Origin: CAVYWD01 sp963772225
Lineage (GTDB): Bacteria > Myxococcota > Myxococcia > Myxococcales > UBA5297
Direction: 5' to 3'
Assembly: GCA_963772225.1 (NCBI GenBank)
Contig: CAVYWD010000011.1
Location: 620,001-684,000, forward strand
Length of the DNA stretch: 64,000 bases
Part shown: positions 48,387 through 57,197 of the stretch, one piece after another
Layout: each line of letters starts with the position of its first letter
Position numbering within the stretch: the first letter of the stretch is position 1
Program-made: the position numbers and the translations under genes
The notes under the pieces: model-generated
What the model was told of the DNA's origin: nothing
The model's database searches: none
The model's input: the letters and a program-made list of their open reading frames with translations, nothing else

Positions 48387-49394
48387 TCACAGCGTCACCA
48401 CGGAGACCCGGTCGAACCCGTCCACGACCACCTCGCCGCTCTCCAGGAAGCGCACGCTCCCCCGCAGGTCGAGCGCCTGGACGGCGCGGACCGGCTTGCC
48501 GCCGCCGATGGGGAGCAGGTCGAGGGCCATTTCCGGATTGGGCGAGCCGCCGGGGAGCGCGGGCGTCGCGGCCCCGAGGACCGCCAGCCTTTTCCCGTCG
48601 GGCGAGAATGCCGGACGCTGCTCCGGGAGCGCGTGCCGCGCGAAAAGCAGGTCCCGCGCCGGCCCCAGACGGATGGCGCCCAGCGACCCGGACGAGATGG
48701 GCCGGACATAGAGGCGCGAGGTCGCCACCGGCGTGCGGCGAACCTCGAGAACGGCCAGGAGCGTCCGGGAGAGCGCGAAGGACAGAAAGGCCTCGGGGCC
48801 GACCTGCGGCGCGACCTCCTGGGCGTCGCCCCCCTCGACCGGATAGGACCAGAGCGAAGGCGCCAGGGGCGCGCGGTAGCGGACGAGGACGACGTATCGG
48901 CCGTCGCGCGTGATGTCCATCTGCGGCCGCTCGGAGTGGTCGGCGCCGGCGGACCGCTCGTCGTCGAGCTGGCCGATGACCTTGGGCGGCGCGAAGAACG
49001 GGGAGTTGCCCCCCTCGACGACGGCGGTCTGCAGCTCCCGCCGGTTGGGATCGGCCACGGCCAGCACCCGCCCGTCGGCGCTCACCGCGATCTCGCTGCC
49101 GGAGTACTCGCACGACGAGCCGCGGCCGAAAGCGGGGACCACGCCCACCCGCGCCACGCCCTTGGCCTCGACTCGAAAGAGCAGATCGCCCGAGTCGGTC
49201 CAGGTGGGCGAGGTGTACCGCTGGTCGCCTGCGTCGAGCATCAGCGGCCGCGCGGCACCGCCCAAGTCGTAGGCATAGAGGCCGGGCTTGCCCCCCTCCA
49301 CCCGGCAGGCGACCGTCCGCGAGTCGGGCGAGAGGACCTTGGCAGCGGCTCCCGCCAACTCCGGCGGAAACTCGATGATTCGCAGGCTGGCCAT
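48387..49394 (-). CDS. TolB-like (PD40/WD40-type) beta-propeller protein
   Basis: A 335-residue protein built of repeated beta blades. Several PD40-type motifs can be read: KVLSPDSRTVACRVEG, TSPTWTDSGDLLFRVE, EIAVSADGRVLAVADP, DITRDGRYVVLVRYR and PAFSPDGKRLAVLGA. No signal peptide is visible, so it may be cytoplasmic. It ends 85 bp before the copA start on the same strand and divergent from the DUF4388 gene, with about 100 bp of shared promoter region. Function unknown; propellers of this kind act as scaffolds or binding platforms. Confidence 0.75.
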   Translation of the reverse strand: MASLRIIEFPPELAGAAAKVLSPDSRTVACRVEGGKPGLYAYDLGGAARPLMLDAGDQRYTSPTWTDSGDLLFRVEAKGVARVGVVPAFGRGSSCEYSGSEIAVSADGRVLAVADPNRRELQTAVVEGGNSPFFAPPKVIGQLDDERSAGADHSERPQMDITRDGRYVVLVRYRAPLAPSLWSYPVEGGDAQEVAPQVGPEAFLSFALSRTLLAVLEVRRTPVATSRLYVRPISSGSLGAIRLGPARDLLFARHALPEQRPAFSPDGKRLAVLGAATPALPGGSPNPEMALDLLPIGGGKPVRAVQALDLRGSVRFLESGEVVVDGFDRVSVVTL

Positions 49395-49493
49395 CGCTCT
49401 TTTGAACGCTACCCCGAGCCGGGCGCGTCTTTCCAGTCCCCCCCGCGGCGCCCTTTGTTGCCAGGGGCGCAGGCCCAAGGGAGAATCCGCCGC

Positions 49494-50633
49494 ATGGACG
49501 GACTGGCCGGCGACCTGGGGACCATGCCGATCCCCGACCTGCTCCTGTACCTCGGGAACAGGGCGCTCACCGGCACGCTCGTCTGTGAGCAGGGGAGCGT
49601 CAAGAAGAGCGTCAGCGTCCGCAGCGGCGAGGTCATCAACGCGGCCTCCAACGACCCGCGCGAGTACCTGGGCCAATTTCTCATCAACTTCGGCCACATC
49701 TCGGAGGACCAGCTGACCAAGGCCTTCCAGACTCAATCGGAGACCAAGGTCTTCCTCGGGCGCATCTTGGTCATGATCGGCCTGGTGAGCGAGGAGACGC
49801 TTCGGCAAGTCCTGGCCATCAAGATCCGCGAGACCACGCTCTCCTTGTGCCGCTGGAAGACGGGCGGCTTCCGCTTCGCGCGGGGAGTCCTCCCGCCCGA
49901 GCAGGAGGGGGTCGCGGTGCAGGTGCCGCTGCTCGATATCCACCGCGAATCGGAGTTCCGGGAGACAGCCTGGGAGGCGATGCTGCAGGTCTTCCCCCAC
50001 GGCGGAATCGCGCTCCGCGTGGACGAGTCGAAGATTCCCCAGGACATCTCCCCCGCCTCCCTGGACGGCCAGCTCTTCGAGCTCATGCGCGAGGGGCATC
50101 TCATCGACGAGATATCCCTGCGCCTCCACGCCACCGACTTCCACCTCTACCAGCGCCTCTACGCCCTCCACCGCCAGGGGATGGTCGCGCCGGTCGAGCG
50201 CGAGAAGCCCGCGGACGGCGACAATGCCGAACTCTCGCTCGGAGAAGAAACGGGGGTCGCCGACATCTTGCGCCACGCGCGGGAGTACCTGGCCGCGAAC
50301 CAATACGCCGAGGCCGCCTCGCTCGCCGCGCGCGCGGTCGAGCTCTCGCGCTCGCCCGAGGCCCAGGCGGTGCTCAAGGACGCCGAGGCCGGCCTCCTCG
50401 ACCGCCTTCGGACGGACCTCCTTTCGGGCCCCAAGGTTCCCGAGCTCGCCGTGCCGGCAAACCAGCTGCGCAAGCTCGACCTCTCGCCGCAGGAGCGCTA
50501 CCTGCTCTCGCGCATCGACGGCGCCCGGGACCTCCGGGCCATCATCCGCGTCTCGCCCATCCGCGAGGTCGACGCGCTCAAGTCGTTCCAGAAGTTCGTC
50601 GACGACGCGCTCGTCGTGCTGCGGCCGGGGTGA
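49494..50633 (+). CDS. DUF4388 domain protein
   Basis: A 379-residue cytoplasmic protein. The N-terminal DUF4388 (~1-140) reads MDGLAGDLGTMPIPDLLLYLGNRALTGTLVCEQGSVKKSVSVRSGEVINAASNDP, with EYLGQFLINFGHISEDQLTKAF and LGRILVMIGLVSEETLRQVL. This family is common in Myxococcota next to response regulators and motility genes. The C-terminal half has TPR-like helices (AREYLAANQYAEAASLAARAVELS) and ends SFQKFVDDALVVLRPG. That last stretch is also found in the copied junction sequences at ~52190 and ~54836. It is convergent with the mutL tail. Confidence 0.85.
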   Translation: MDGLAGDLGTMPIPDLLLYLGNRALTGTLVCEQGSVKKSVSVRSGEVINAASNDPREYLGQFLINFGHISEDQLTKAFQTQSETKVFLGRILVMIGLVSEETLRQVLAIKIRETTLSLCRWKTGGFRFARGVLPPEQEGVAVQVPLLDIHRESEFRETAWEAMLQVFPHGGIALRVDESKIPQDISPASLDGQLFELMREGHLIDEISLRLHATDFHLYQRLYALHRQGMVAPVEREKPADGDNAELSLGEETGVADILRHAREYLAANQYAEAASLAARAVELSRSPEAQAVLKDAEAGLLDRLRTDLLSGPKVPELAVPANQLRKLDLSPQERYLLSRIDGARDLRAIIRVSPIREVDALKSFQKFVDDALVVLRPG

Positions 50634-50822
50634 GGCTGCCGCTCACCGGCGCGCCACCTCGCGCTTCAGCGCCTCGACCGAGAACCGCGCCGCCACTGGC
50701 CGCCCGTGGGGGCAACGGCTGTTGAAGTCGATGGCGCCGAGCGCGTCGAGGAGCGCGCGCACCTCCTCGGGCGCGAGCGCCTGGTGGGCGCGGACCGCGG
50801 CGTGGCAGGCCGTGGTCGCCAA
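50603..50822 (-). repeat. mutL 3'-end fragment, copy A
   Basis: Minus-strand codons for ACHAAVRAHQALAPEEVRAL...CPHGRPVAARFSVEALKREVARR match the C terminus of MutL. The copy is adjacent to the stop of the DUF4388 gene and is nearly identical to copy B. The junction with the DUF4388 gene end appears also in copies B and C. Confidence 0.85.
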
Positions 50823-50898
50823 CCTGGTCGCGCGCCCTCATCTCGCCCGACGTCCGTTCCGCCTCGAATCTCGAGCTGGCTCCCGGGTAGCATGACGC

Positions 50899-52033
50899 AT
50901 GCGCTGCGCATCTTTGCTCCTCGTCCTTCTGTCCGCCGGGGGTACTCGGTCCGCGAACCTGCCCCCGGAGGCGCTTGGCCTCTACTCCGCCGACGCCAAG
51001 GGGGACTGGCTCTTCGTCTTCCGCACCCCGAAGGACGAGCAGCTCTGGGTGCTCTCCAGGGGCTTCCTCTTTGCGGCGGCGGAGGTACGCAGCGCCGCGG
51101 GGTGGACGCTTCGCACGCTCGGCCGCTCGCCGGGCGAAGACAGCGGCGACGCTCCACCGCCGACGATCCCCCTCGCCGCGCTCGCCGACGGGCACTGGCA
51201 GCTCGATTGGGGCCGCCTCCGCGTCCACCGGGTGGACCCGTTCCTTGCCCGAGTCCTCAGCCATCGATCGGCGCAAGTCCTCAGGCGAGTCGACCAGCGC
51301 GCGCTGAACGCGCGGGCGGAGCTCTCCTGGTATTTGGCGCTCCTGCGCGATCCGGATCCGACCAGGCGTGAGGCATTCACGAAGAACCTCGACTCGAGCG
51401 TCATCGAGGAACGCGGCGGGCCAACGAGGTACATAATCGAGGAGCTCCGTACCTCCCTCGACGAGGCGAGCCGGACCGTGCCAAGCGGGGAGCGAGGGCG
51501 GCTCGATCGCTCGAATCGAGACGCTGGCCCGCCTGAGCGGAGGCAAGGGCCAGCTCTGGCCGAAGAGCGACGACGGCCCCTTGGCGGACCTGCTGGCGTC
51601 CCGCTGGCCATCGAACGACCTGCTCTCCATCGAGGACGGCTTCAGGGCGCGGCTCGAGCGGCGTGACGAGGGACCCCGCGTTGGGTCGACCTGCGGCTTT
51701 GCCCTTCCCCTGGCGGCGGTCGACGCCGAGAAATCGCCCATTCTCGCTCCCCTGGCGGGCCAGCTCGCCCGGGTGACCTCCTTCTTCTGGGCGCTCCCCG
51801 CGGGCGCGAGCGACGCCGGATGCGAGCTCACCCTCGATCCGAAACGTTTCTACCGGCCGGGGCGAGGGAGCTTCACGTTCCGGGAGTTCGCCGACACCGA
51901 CGCGGCAATCGCCGGCGCACAGCTCGTCGGCTACCTGTCGAGCGAGCTGTTCGTCGCCGGCGGCCGTTCCGCGGCCGACCTCGCGGCGATGACAGAAGAG
52001 AACTCAAGCGAGAGGTCGCACCAGGCGGAGTGA
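50899..52033 (+). pseudogene. Secreted protein of unknown function, frameshifted near 51490
   Basis: The first frame (50899-~51500) has a signal peptide (MRCASLLLVLLSAGGTRSA) and a beta-rich region (DWLFVFRTPKDEQLWVLSRGFLFAAAEV), then helices (RRVDQRALNARAELSWYLALLRDPDPTR, PTRYIIEELRTSLDEAS). The second frame continues as SIARIETLARLSGGKGQLWP, then LADLLASRWPSNDLLSIEDGF and ends at 52033 with HQAE. One extra base in the G-rich GCGGGGAGCGAGGGCGG stretch at ~51485-51500 explains the break. The joined product would have ~377 residues. No family recognised. It lies between mutL-tail copies A and B. Confidence 0.6.
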
Positions 52034-52089
52034 GCGCCGTGTCCGTGGGGCGACGGCCTCTTTCGCAACCCATCCAACCGTGGCAGCCG

Positions 52090-52508
52090 ACCGTCCGAGG
52101 TCGAGTGGGTCGCGCTGACGAGGCCCATATGCATTCTTTGACGTCTGTGCGAGGCCTGAACAGCGAGCCGAGCTGGGAGGATGTATGCCCCGACGCGCTC
52201 ATCGTGCTGCGGCCAGGAGGGTGAGGCTGCCGCTCACCGGCGCGCCACCTCGCGCTTCAGCGCCTCGACCGAGAACCGCGCCGCCACTGGCCGCCCGTGG
52301 GGGCAACGGCTGTTGAAGTCGATGGCGCCGAGCGCGTCGAGGAGCGCGCGCACCTCCTCGGGCGCGAGCGCCTGGTGGGCGCGGACCGCGGCGTGGCAGG
52401 CCATGGTCGCCAGCACGTGGTCCATGGCCTGGTCGAGCGCCCGCCCGCGCTCCACCTGCATCAGCTCGCCGGCGAGGTCGTCGAGCAGCGCCCGGTAGTC
52501 GCTGCCGA
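52090..52508 (-). repeat. mutL 3'-end fragment, copy B
   Basis: Contains the DUF4388-type end (DALIVLRPGG) on the plus strand and about 95 C-terminal MutL codons on the minus strand (SDYRALLDDLAGELMQVERG ... VARR). It is near-identical to copy A and ~92 % like the true mutL (copy C, 54747-55152). The fragment has no start and is not a functional gene. Confidence 0.85.
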
Positions 52509-52614
52509 GGTCCCTGACTGAGGTCCCTGAGTGCGGGGCTCCGCTGGACCTTTGGATGGACTCGGGTGGCGCTCGGGCGCCAGCCGCCGAGAGCGAGCGG
52601 ACAAGTGCTCGCCG

Positions 52615-53757
52615 ATGTACCATCTTCGGATGCTGACGTTGGTGCATCACGCGCTCGACTCGGAGCCAGGGGCGCTCTCGCCCTTCGTCAAGTACATCAA
52701 TACCGTCGCCGAAGGCAGCGACGTTCGCATCGCGTGCCCCTACGTCAGCCTACGGGTGCTGCGCTCCCTCGTGGGAAAGGCGCGGCGCTGGCGTTGGCTC
52801 ACTGATGCCGAGGAGTTGTTGCGAAGCCACGCACCGTCGAACCGGGCCGAGCTTCTCAAGTTCCTCGCAGACCACCAAGAGCGAGTCCGCCATTGGCCCG
52901 ACCTCCACGCCAAGGTGGTCGCCGGCGACGCGTCCGCTCTCCTCGGCTCGGCGAACCTCACCGAGATGGGCCTCGGCAAGCGGCAAGAGATAGGGGTGCT
53001 CCTCGATGAACCTGCCATCGTCGGTCAGCTCCACTGCTGGTTCGATGCCCTGTGGAGCCGATGCCAGGCCGTGCCTCCGGCGGCGCTGAACGACTTCGCA
53101 GCCGCGCTGCCGAGGGCGCTCACGGAAGCGCCCGGCGTCCGCTTGACGAGCCCCGCGCCGGCCATCTCAGCGGCGCTCTTCCCTGCGGCCGAGCCGCCGA
53201 ATCTGGCCTCTGGCGAGGATGAGTTGCGGGAGCGCCTCTCGCGCGCTGCCAGCCGCGAGTGGGCCAACGCCTACCTCGACCTCTGCGCGGACCTCTTGGC
53301 GACGCTGGAACTCAAGGAGGATGACGCTCGGCTCGTGATGAGCGTCCCAACATCCTCGGGCCTGCCAGTCACCATCAACCAGCGGTACGTCCTCTGTGCC
53401 TTTCATCGAGGTCGCAAGGTCGTTGGGATGATGCTGCCCCACGACCTCCAGATCCCCGCTGAACTCGTGCCCGCCATGGCCAACGTGCGCGAGCACATGG
53501 GTGGCTTCAAAGCCTGGCACGACGAGAAGCCGGAAGAGGTTCCTGGCTTCGCCTACTTCGAGGTTGAGGACCCGCGCGAGCTGCTGCCGCTGCGCGATGA
53601 GTGGCTCTATGCCGTCATGCGCGAGACCGAGCGCCCTTGGAAGCACTCCAGCTTCCGGCGCATGCACGTGCCTGCGTTCTTCCGGGCCGCCATCGACAAG
53701 AACTTCCGCGCAGCGCTCTTGAATCGCGCGTTCTCACCGGCTCGCCCCGCGGCATAG
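52615..53757 (+). CDS. Phospholipase-D-like protein with a single HKD motif
   Basis: A 380-residue protein of the PLD superfamily. The motif DLHAKVVAGDASALLGSANLTEMGLG (~residues 96-121) has the H-x-K and the GSANLT tail. The N terminus (LSPFVKYINTVAEGSDVRIACPYVSLRVLRSLVG) is the preceding strand-helix. Only one HKD is present, so it should act as a dimer, as bacterial PLD nucleases do. The C-terminal two-thirds (RERLSRAASREWANAYLDL, INQRYVLCAFHRGRKVVGMMLP) is unfamiliar and could be a targeting or effector domain. The start is ATG 52615 or 52630. It lies between mutL-tail copies B and C, with horizontally acquired context. Confidence 0.7.
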   Translation: MYHLRMLTLVHHALDSEPGALSPFVKYINTVAEGSDVRIACPYVSLRVLRSLVGKARRWRWLTDAEELLRSHAPSNRAELLKFLADHQERVRHWPDLHAKVVAGDASALLGSANLTEMGLGKRQEIGVLLDEPAIVGQLHCWFDALWSRCQAVPPAALNDFAAALPRALTEAPGVRLTSPAPAISAALFPAAEPPNLASGEDELRERLSRAASREWANAYLDLCADLLATLELKEDDARLVMSVPTSSGLPVTINQRYVLCAFHRGRKVVGMMLPHDLQIPAELVPAMANVREHMGGFKAWHDEKPEEVPGFAYFEVEDPRELLPLRDEWLYAVMRETERPWKHSSFRRMHVPAFFRAAIDKNFRAALLNRAFSPARPAA

Positions 53758-53869
53758 AGCGCGCTGCAAGCGACCACCGCCATCCTCGCGAACCAGAACA
53801 GCCCTCCGGGCAGCGCGGCGCGGTCGGCCCAGCCGGCGACGCGGCGACTGCCGTCGGCCGAGCAGCGCG

Positions 53870-53941
53870 CTACCTCTTCTTGGCCTTCAGGTCCACGGTG
53901 ATGACCTTCTCCTCGGTTCCGAAGGTCCCGCGCTCCTTCAT
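53870..53941 (-). CDS. 23-codon small ORF with ideal ribosome-binding site
   Basis: ATG 53941 is preceded by GGAGGAGGAAGAC, an AGGAGG with five to seven bases' spacing, which is about the best initiation context in the window. The predicted product is basic and polar: MKERGTFGTEEKVITVD and then a short LKAKKR tail. It might be a short peptide, a leader, or the start of a lost gene. There is no signal sequence. It lies upstream (in its own direction) of the end of the PLD gene, converging on it, and just in front of the 42-bp repeat array. Not in any family I recognise. Confidence 0.45.
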   Translation of the reverse strand: MKERGTFGTEEKVITVDLKAKKR

Positions 53942-54000
53942 GTCTTCCTCCTCCGTTGGAACTGCGTGAACCGCGCCAAGTGCGGCGCGGAAGCTGAACG

Positions 54001-54270
54001 TCCGATGTATAGAACGGCGAAACAAGAGCGCGTGATGCGCGGGGAGGTCTCCAGAGTGGCGGATCGCGAGCGGCTCACGCGCGGCCGATGTGCAGATCGG
54101 CCGTTTTGGAAGATTTCGTGCGCACGCCGATGTAAACACCGGCGGGTCGGGAACGGCTCGTGCGCGGCCGATGTGGAGACCAGAAGGTTTGGAAAATTTC
54201 ATGCGCTGACCGATGTGGAGACCGGCTGAACACGAAAATTTCGTGCCTCGGCCGACGCAAAGACCGGAGC
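54001..54270. repeat. Degenerate 42-bp tandem repeat array, about 6 units
   Basis: The core CCGATGT recurs with its A at 54005, 54088, 54130, 54171, 54213 and 54255 (as CCGACGC), that is steps of 41-42 bases, with a poorly conserved unit between the first two. A unit runs roughly GGCCGATGTGGAGACCGG followed by ~22 variable bases ending in TTTCGTGCGC. Units differ by several bases. The first complete unit contains a GGCCGAT/ATCGGCC dyad. On the minus strand the units read GLHIGxxR per 14 codons, but no start or ribosome-binding site supports translation. Confidence 0.65.
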
Positions 54271-54482
54271 GGGGCGACCGCGACAGGCGCGCGGCGGTCT
54301 GCTGAGAGGGAAAGGCGCCTGCTCGTAACCCGTCGCGGCCGGAGCCCGGGCGCGTTGGTCGCCGCCGAGGTCGCGGGTTGCGGGGCGCGCGTCGCGAGCG
54401 CGGCCTGGACATTGCGCATGTTCGCGGGCCCCCTTCCCTCGCAGCGCTGCGACCGCGCTGTCTCGCTCCCCTGGCATTGTTG

Positions 54483-54602
54483 ATCGAGGCGCCCGAAGCG
54501 GTTCACCGCCAGCGCGACGGCCCGCGCGACGGAGGTCTCGTCGCGCATGTCGTTGGGCGCGAAGTGCGCGCGCACCCCGGCGGCCTCGAGCGCGGCCAGC
54601 AC
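54483..54602 (-). pseudogene. Remnant of a short-chain dehydrogenase/reductase
   Basis: The frame reads LAALEAAGVRAHFAPNDMRD, then ETSVARAVALAVNRFGRLD, matching the SDR region from the D-x-(S/T)-x-x-x-x-AV helix to FGRLD, where NNAG should follow. The next bases give INNAR in a shifted frame. Neither the N-terminal Gly-rich motif nor the YxxxK site is present. A dead fragment. Confidence 0.55.
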
Positions 54603-54876
54603 CGACCGGCCGCTACTCGCCGCGGCCCGCGAGGCACCACCTCGGCCCCGTTCGCGCGAAGGCCCGAAGGCGGCGAGTACGGCCGCTCCACCCGAAACAC
54701 CCGCACCTCGCGCGCCTAGGAAGAATCAGCGGCCTTTTCGCCCGGCCGTCCGAGATCACGGACGAGGCCCATGCACTCCCTGACGTCTGTGCGAGGCCTG
54801 AACAGCGAGCCGAGATGGGAGGATGTATGCCCCGACGCGCTCATCGTGCTGCGGCCAGGAGGGTGAAGCCGCCCGC

Positions 54877-56682
54877 TCACCGGCGCGCCACCTCGCGCTC
54901 CAGCGCCTCGACCGAGAACCGCGCCGCCACAGGCCGCCCGTGGGGGCACCGGCTGTTGAAGTCGATGCCGTCGAGCGCGTCGAGCAGCGCGCGCGCCTCC
55001 TCGGGCGCGAGCGCCTGGTGGGCGCGAACCGCGGCGTGGCAGGCCATGGTCGCCAGCACGTGGTCCATGGCCTGGTCGAGCGCCCGCCCGCGCTCCACCT
55101 GCATCAGCTCGCCGGCGAGGTCGTCGAGCAGCGCCCGGTAGTCGCTGCCGAGCAGCGCCGCCGGCGCCGACTTGAGCGCGAAGGTGGTCCCGCCGAAGGG
55201 CTCGAGCTCGAAGCCCAGCGCGCGCACGTCCGCCAGGTGATCAGCCAAGACCCGCGCCTGCGCCAGGGGCAGCTCCACCGTCGCGGGGAAGAGGAACGCC
55301 TGGCCGATGGCCTTGCGCGAGCGGTACGCCTCGCGCAGCTCGTGGAATTTGAGCCGCTCGTGGGCGGCGTGCTGGTCGATGACCACCAGCGCCGGGCCGG
55401 GAGCCTCGCAGACGAGGTAGGTGCGCGCGAACTGGCCGATGACCCGCAGGCTATGGAAGAAGCCGCCCGGCGGCTTCGCGTCGTCCTCGGGGCATTGCGG
55501 CCCGTCGGCCGGAAGCTCGGCGGGCCGAGGCACCGCGGGAGCCGGGCCGGTGGGCGACCCCGCCGCCGCGCGCGAAGTCCAGGCGAACGGCAGCGCCGCG
55601 GGCCGCGGGCCGGCAGCCGAGTAGTACGCGCCGGGCCGCTCCGCGCTGGTCTGAGCCTGCGCCGCGCCGGCCTGCCCTCGGGTGAGCCAGGGCGAGCGGC
55701 GCAGGGTCTCGTGGACGGCGGCAAACACCCCCTCGAAGACCGCGCGCGAGTCGGCGAAGCGCACCTCCAGCTTCTGGGGGTGCACGTTCACGTCGACTTG
55801 CTCCAGCGCGAGCTCCACGAACAGCACCGCGGCCGGCTGGCGGCCCGGCATGGTCGCGTCGGAGAAGGCCCGCTGCACCGCGGCGATGAGCCCCCGGTCG
55901 CGCACGAACCGCCCGTTGACGAACGTGTACAGCCCGCGCGCGGAGGAGAGCGTGAAGTCCGGCGAGGCGACGTGCCCGCGCACGCGGACGCCGCCCCGCT
56001 CCAGGTCGACCGGCAAGAGGTGCTCGAAGACCTCCGAGCCGAGCGCGGCTGCGATGCGCTCGCGGGGGTCCGAAGGCGACGCGGGCGCGGTCAGCGCCTT
56101 GCGTCCGCCGCTGGTCAAGAAGAAGCCGACGTCCGGCCGGGCGAGCGCGAGCCGCACCACAACCTCGGACGCATGGCCCGCCTCGGTCTCGGCGCGCTTC
56201 AAGAACTTGCGCCGCGCCGGCGTATTGAAAAACAGGTCCTCGACGACCACCGAGGTGCCGGGCGGGGCGCCGGCCTCCTCCACCGGCCCGAGCTTGCCGC
56301 CCTCGACGGTGAGCCGCGTGGCCGAGGGGGCCGAGGTCTCGCGCGTGGTCAGCGAAAACCGCGAGACCGAGGCGATGGCCGGCACCGCCTCGCCGCGAAA
56401 ACCCATGGTGGCGATGCGCGAGAGCCCCTCCGGCCCCCGGAGCTTGCTGGTGGCGTGGCGCTCCAGGCAGAGGAGCGCGTCCTCGCGCGACATGCCGCAG
56501 CCGTCGTCGGCGACGGCGATGCGCTGAAGGCCCCCGTTGACGAGCTCGACGCGGATGTTGGCAGCCCCAGCATCGAGCGCGTTCTCGCACAGCTCTTTGA
56601 CCACCGAGGCCGGCCGCTCCACGACCTCGCCCGCGGCGATCTGGTTGACCAGCTGCTCGGAGAGAAGGTGGATCTTGCCCAT
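54877..56682 (-). CDS. mutL: DNA mismatch repair protein MutL
   Basis: Links mismatch recognition by MutS to strand nicking and excision. The protein has 601 residues. The GHKL ATPase has NQIAAGEVVERPASVVKELCENALDAGA, VADDGCGMSRED, LERHATSKL and GFRGEAVPAIASV. The C-terminal dimerisation domain has a DQHAAHERLKFHELR block; the MutL endonuclease motif is DQHA(X)2E(X)4E and here the last Glu is displaced by one (His at its place). ACHAAVRAHQALAPEE and the closing CPHGRP motif are intact, so an endonuclease-type MutL is plausible. The last ~95 codons are duplicated at 50.6 and 52.2 kb. Confidence 0.93.
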   Translation of the reverse strand: MGKIHLLSEQLVNQIAAGEVVERPASVVKELCENALDAGAANIRVELVNGGLQRIAVADDGCGMSREDALLCLERHATSKLRGPEGLSRIATMGFRGEAVPAIASVSRFSLTTRETSAPSATRLTVEGGKLGPVEEAGAPPGTSVVVEDLFFNTPARRKFLKRAETEAGHASEVVVRLALARPDVGFFLTSGGRKALTAPASPSDPRERIAAALGSEVFEHLLPVDLERGGVRVRGHVASPDFTLSSARGLYTFVNGRFVRDRGLIAAVQRAFSDATMPGRQPAAVLFVELALEQVDVNVHPQKLEVRFADSRAVFEGVFAAVHETLRRSPWLTRGQAGAAQAQTSAERPGAYYSAAGPRPAALPFAWTSRAAAGSPTGPAPAVPRPAELPADGPQCPEDDAKPPGGFFHSLRVIGQFARTYLVCEAPGPALVVIDQHAAHERLKFHELREAYRSRKAIGQAFLFPATVELPLAQARVLADHLADVRALGFELEPFGGTTFALKSAPAALLGSDYRALLDDLAGELMQVERGRALDQAMDHVLATMACHAAVRAHQALAPEEARALLDALDGIDFNSRCPHGRPVAARFSVEALEREVARR

Positions 56683-56712
56683 CGGCTCTTGTTCTTGGCG
56701 CGCGGGAAGACC

Positions 56713-57108
56713 CTACTGCCGGCGCTGCTTCTCTTTCGGGACGACGCAGGTGAGCGAGGCCCGGCAGACCACCACTGGCGCTGCGAGCACCTCGGCCGCC
56801 GAGTCGTTGCCGGGGACGCCCGCGACCGGGGCGATGACCTTGCGCGCCTCGAAGCGCATCGCGCGCGAGGTGGTGCCGACCTTCACAATCTCTCCCTCGG
56901 CCTCGATGTAGTCGCCGGCGTAGACGGGCGCGAGGAACTCGACCTGGTCGTAGGCGCGCAAGAGCCCTTCGTCGCCGTCTTGGCGGATGCAGAGCTCGGT
57001 GGCCACGTCGCCACACAGCTCGAGCATGCGCGCGCCGGGCACCAGGTTGCCGCCGTAGTGCGCGTCGGCCTGGCTCATGCGGATTCTCAAGAACGCCTTG
57101 ATGGACAT
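56713..57108 (-). CDS. Hotdog-fold protein, beta-alanyl/3-aminobutyryl-CoA ammonia-lyase-like
   Basis: A 131-residue single hotdog. The stretch IRMSQADAHYGGNLVPGARMLELCGDVATEL and DGDEGLLRAYDQVEFLAPVYAGDYIEAEGEI corresponds to the beta-alanyl-CoA:ammonia lyase and 3-aminobutyryl-CoA ammonia-lyase families, with the AHYxGNLV and EFxAPVYxGDF blocks. These eliminate ammonia from a 3-aminoacyl-CoA. No other lysine- or alanine-fermentation gene is near, so the true substrate may differ. The ATG is at 57108. It is 31 bp upstream of mutL on the same strand. Confidence 0.82.
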   Translation of the reverse strand: MSIKAFLRIRMSQADAHYGGNLVPGARMLELCGDVATELCIRQDGDEGLLRAYDQVEFLAPVYAGDYIEAEGEIVKVGTTSRAMRFEARKVIAPVAGVPGNDSAAEVLAAPVVVCRASLTCVVPKEKQRRQ

Positions 57109-57197
57109 GGAGCAGCTCCCTCGCCGGGAAGCGGCGAGGGCCGAACTCTATGGGGAGCCCCTCGGTCGGCGCAACGATGGCGCGGGCGCGGGGCCAC

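Larger units (their letters stand above)
53942..54876. other. About 0.9 kb without an intact gene
   Basis: Holds the 42-bp degenerate repeat array (~54001-54270), the SDR remnant (54483-54602) and the left part of the mutL-tail copy C (54747 on). Nothing else in this stretch looks coding. Confidence 0.55.

Noticed and set aside
46314..50633. A 1439-codon plus-strand open frame
   Set aside because: Most of it is the antisense of copA and the propeller gene; only its end (49494 on) is a real gene (DUF4388).
50603..52508. Extra complete mutL genes
   Set aside because: Only 60-95 C-terminal codons are present; no ATPase domain or start.
54001..54270. Possible CRISPR array
   Set aside because: No exactly conserved repeat with unrelated spacers; every part of the 42-bp unit has drifted, and no cas gene is near.
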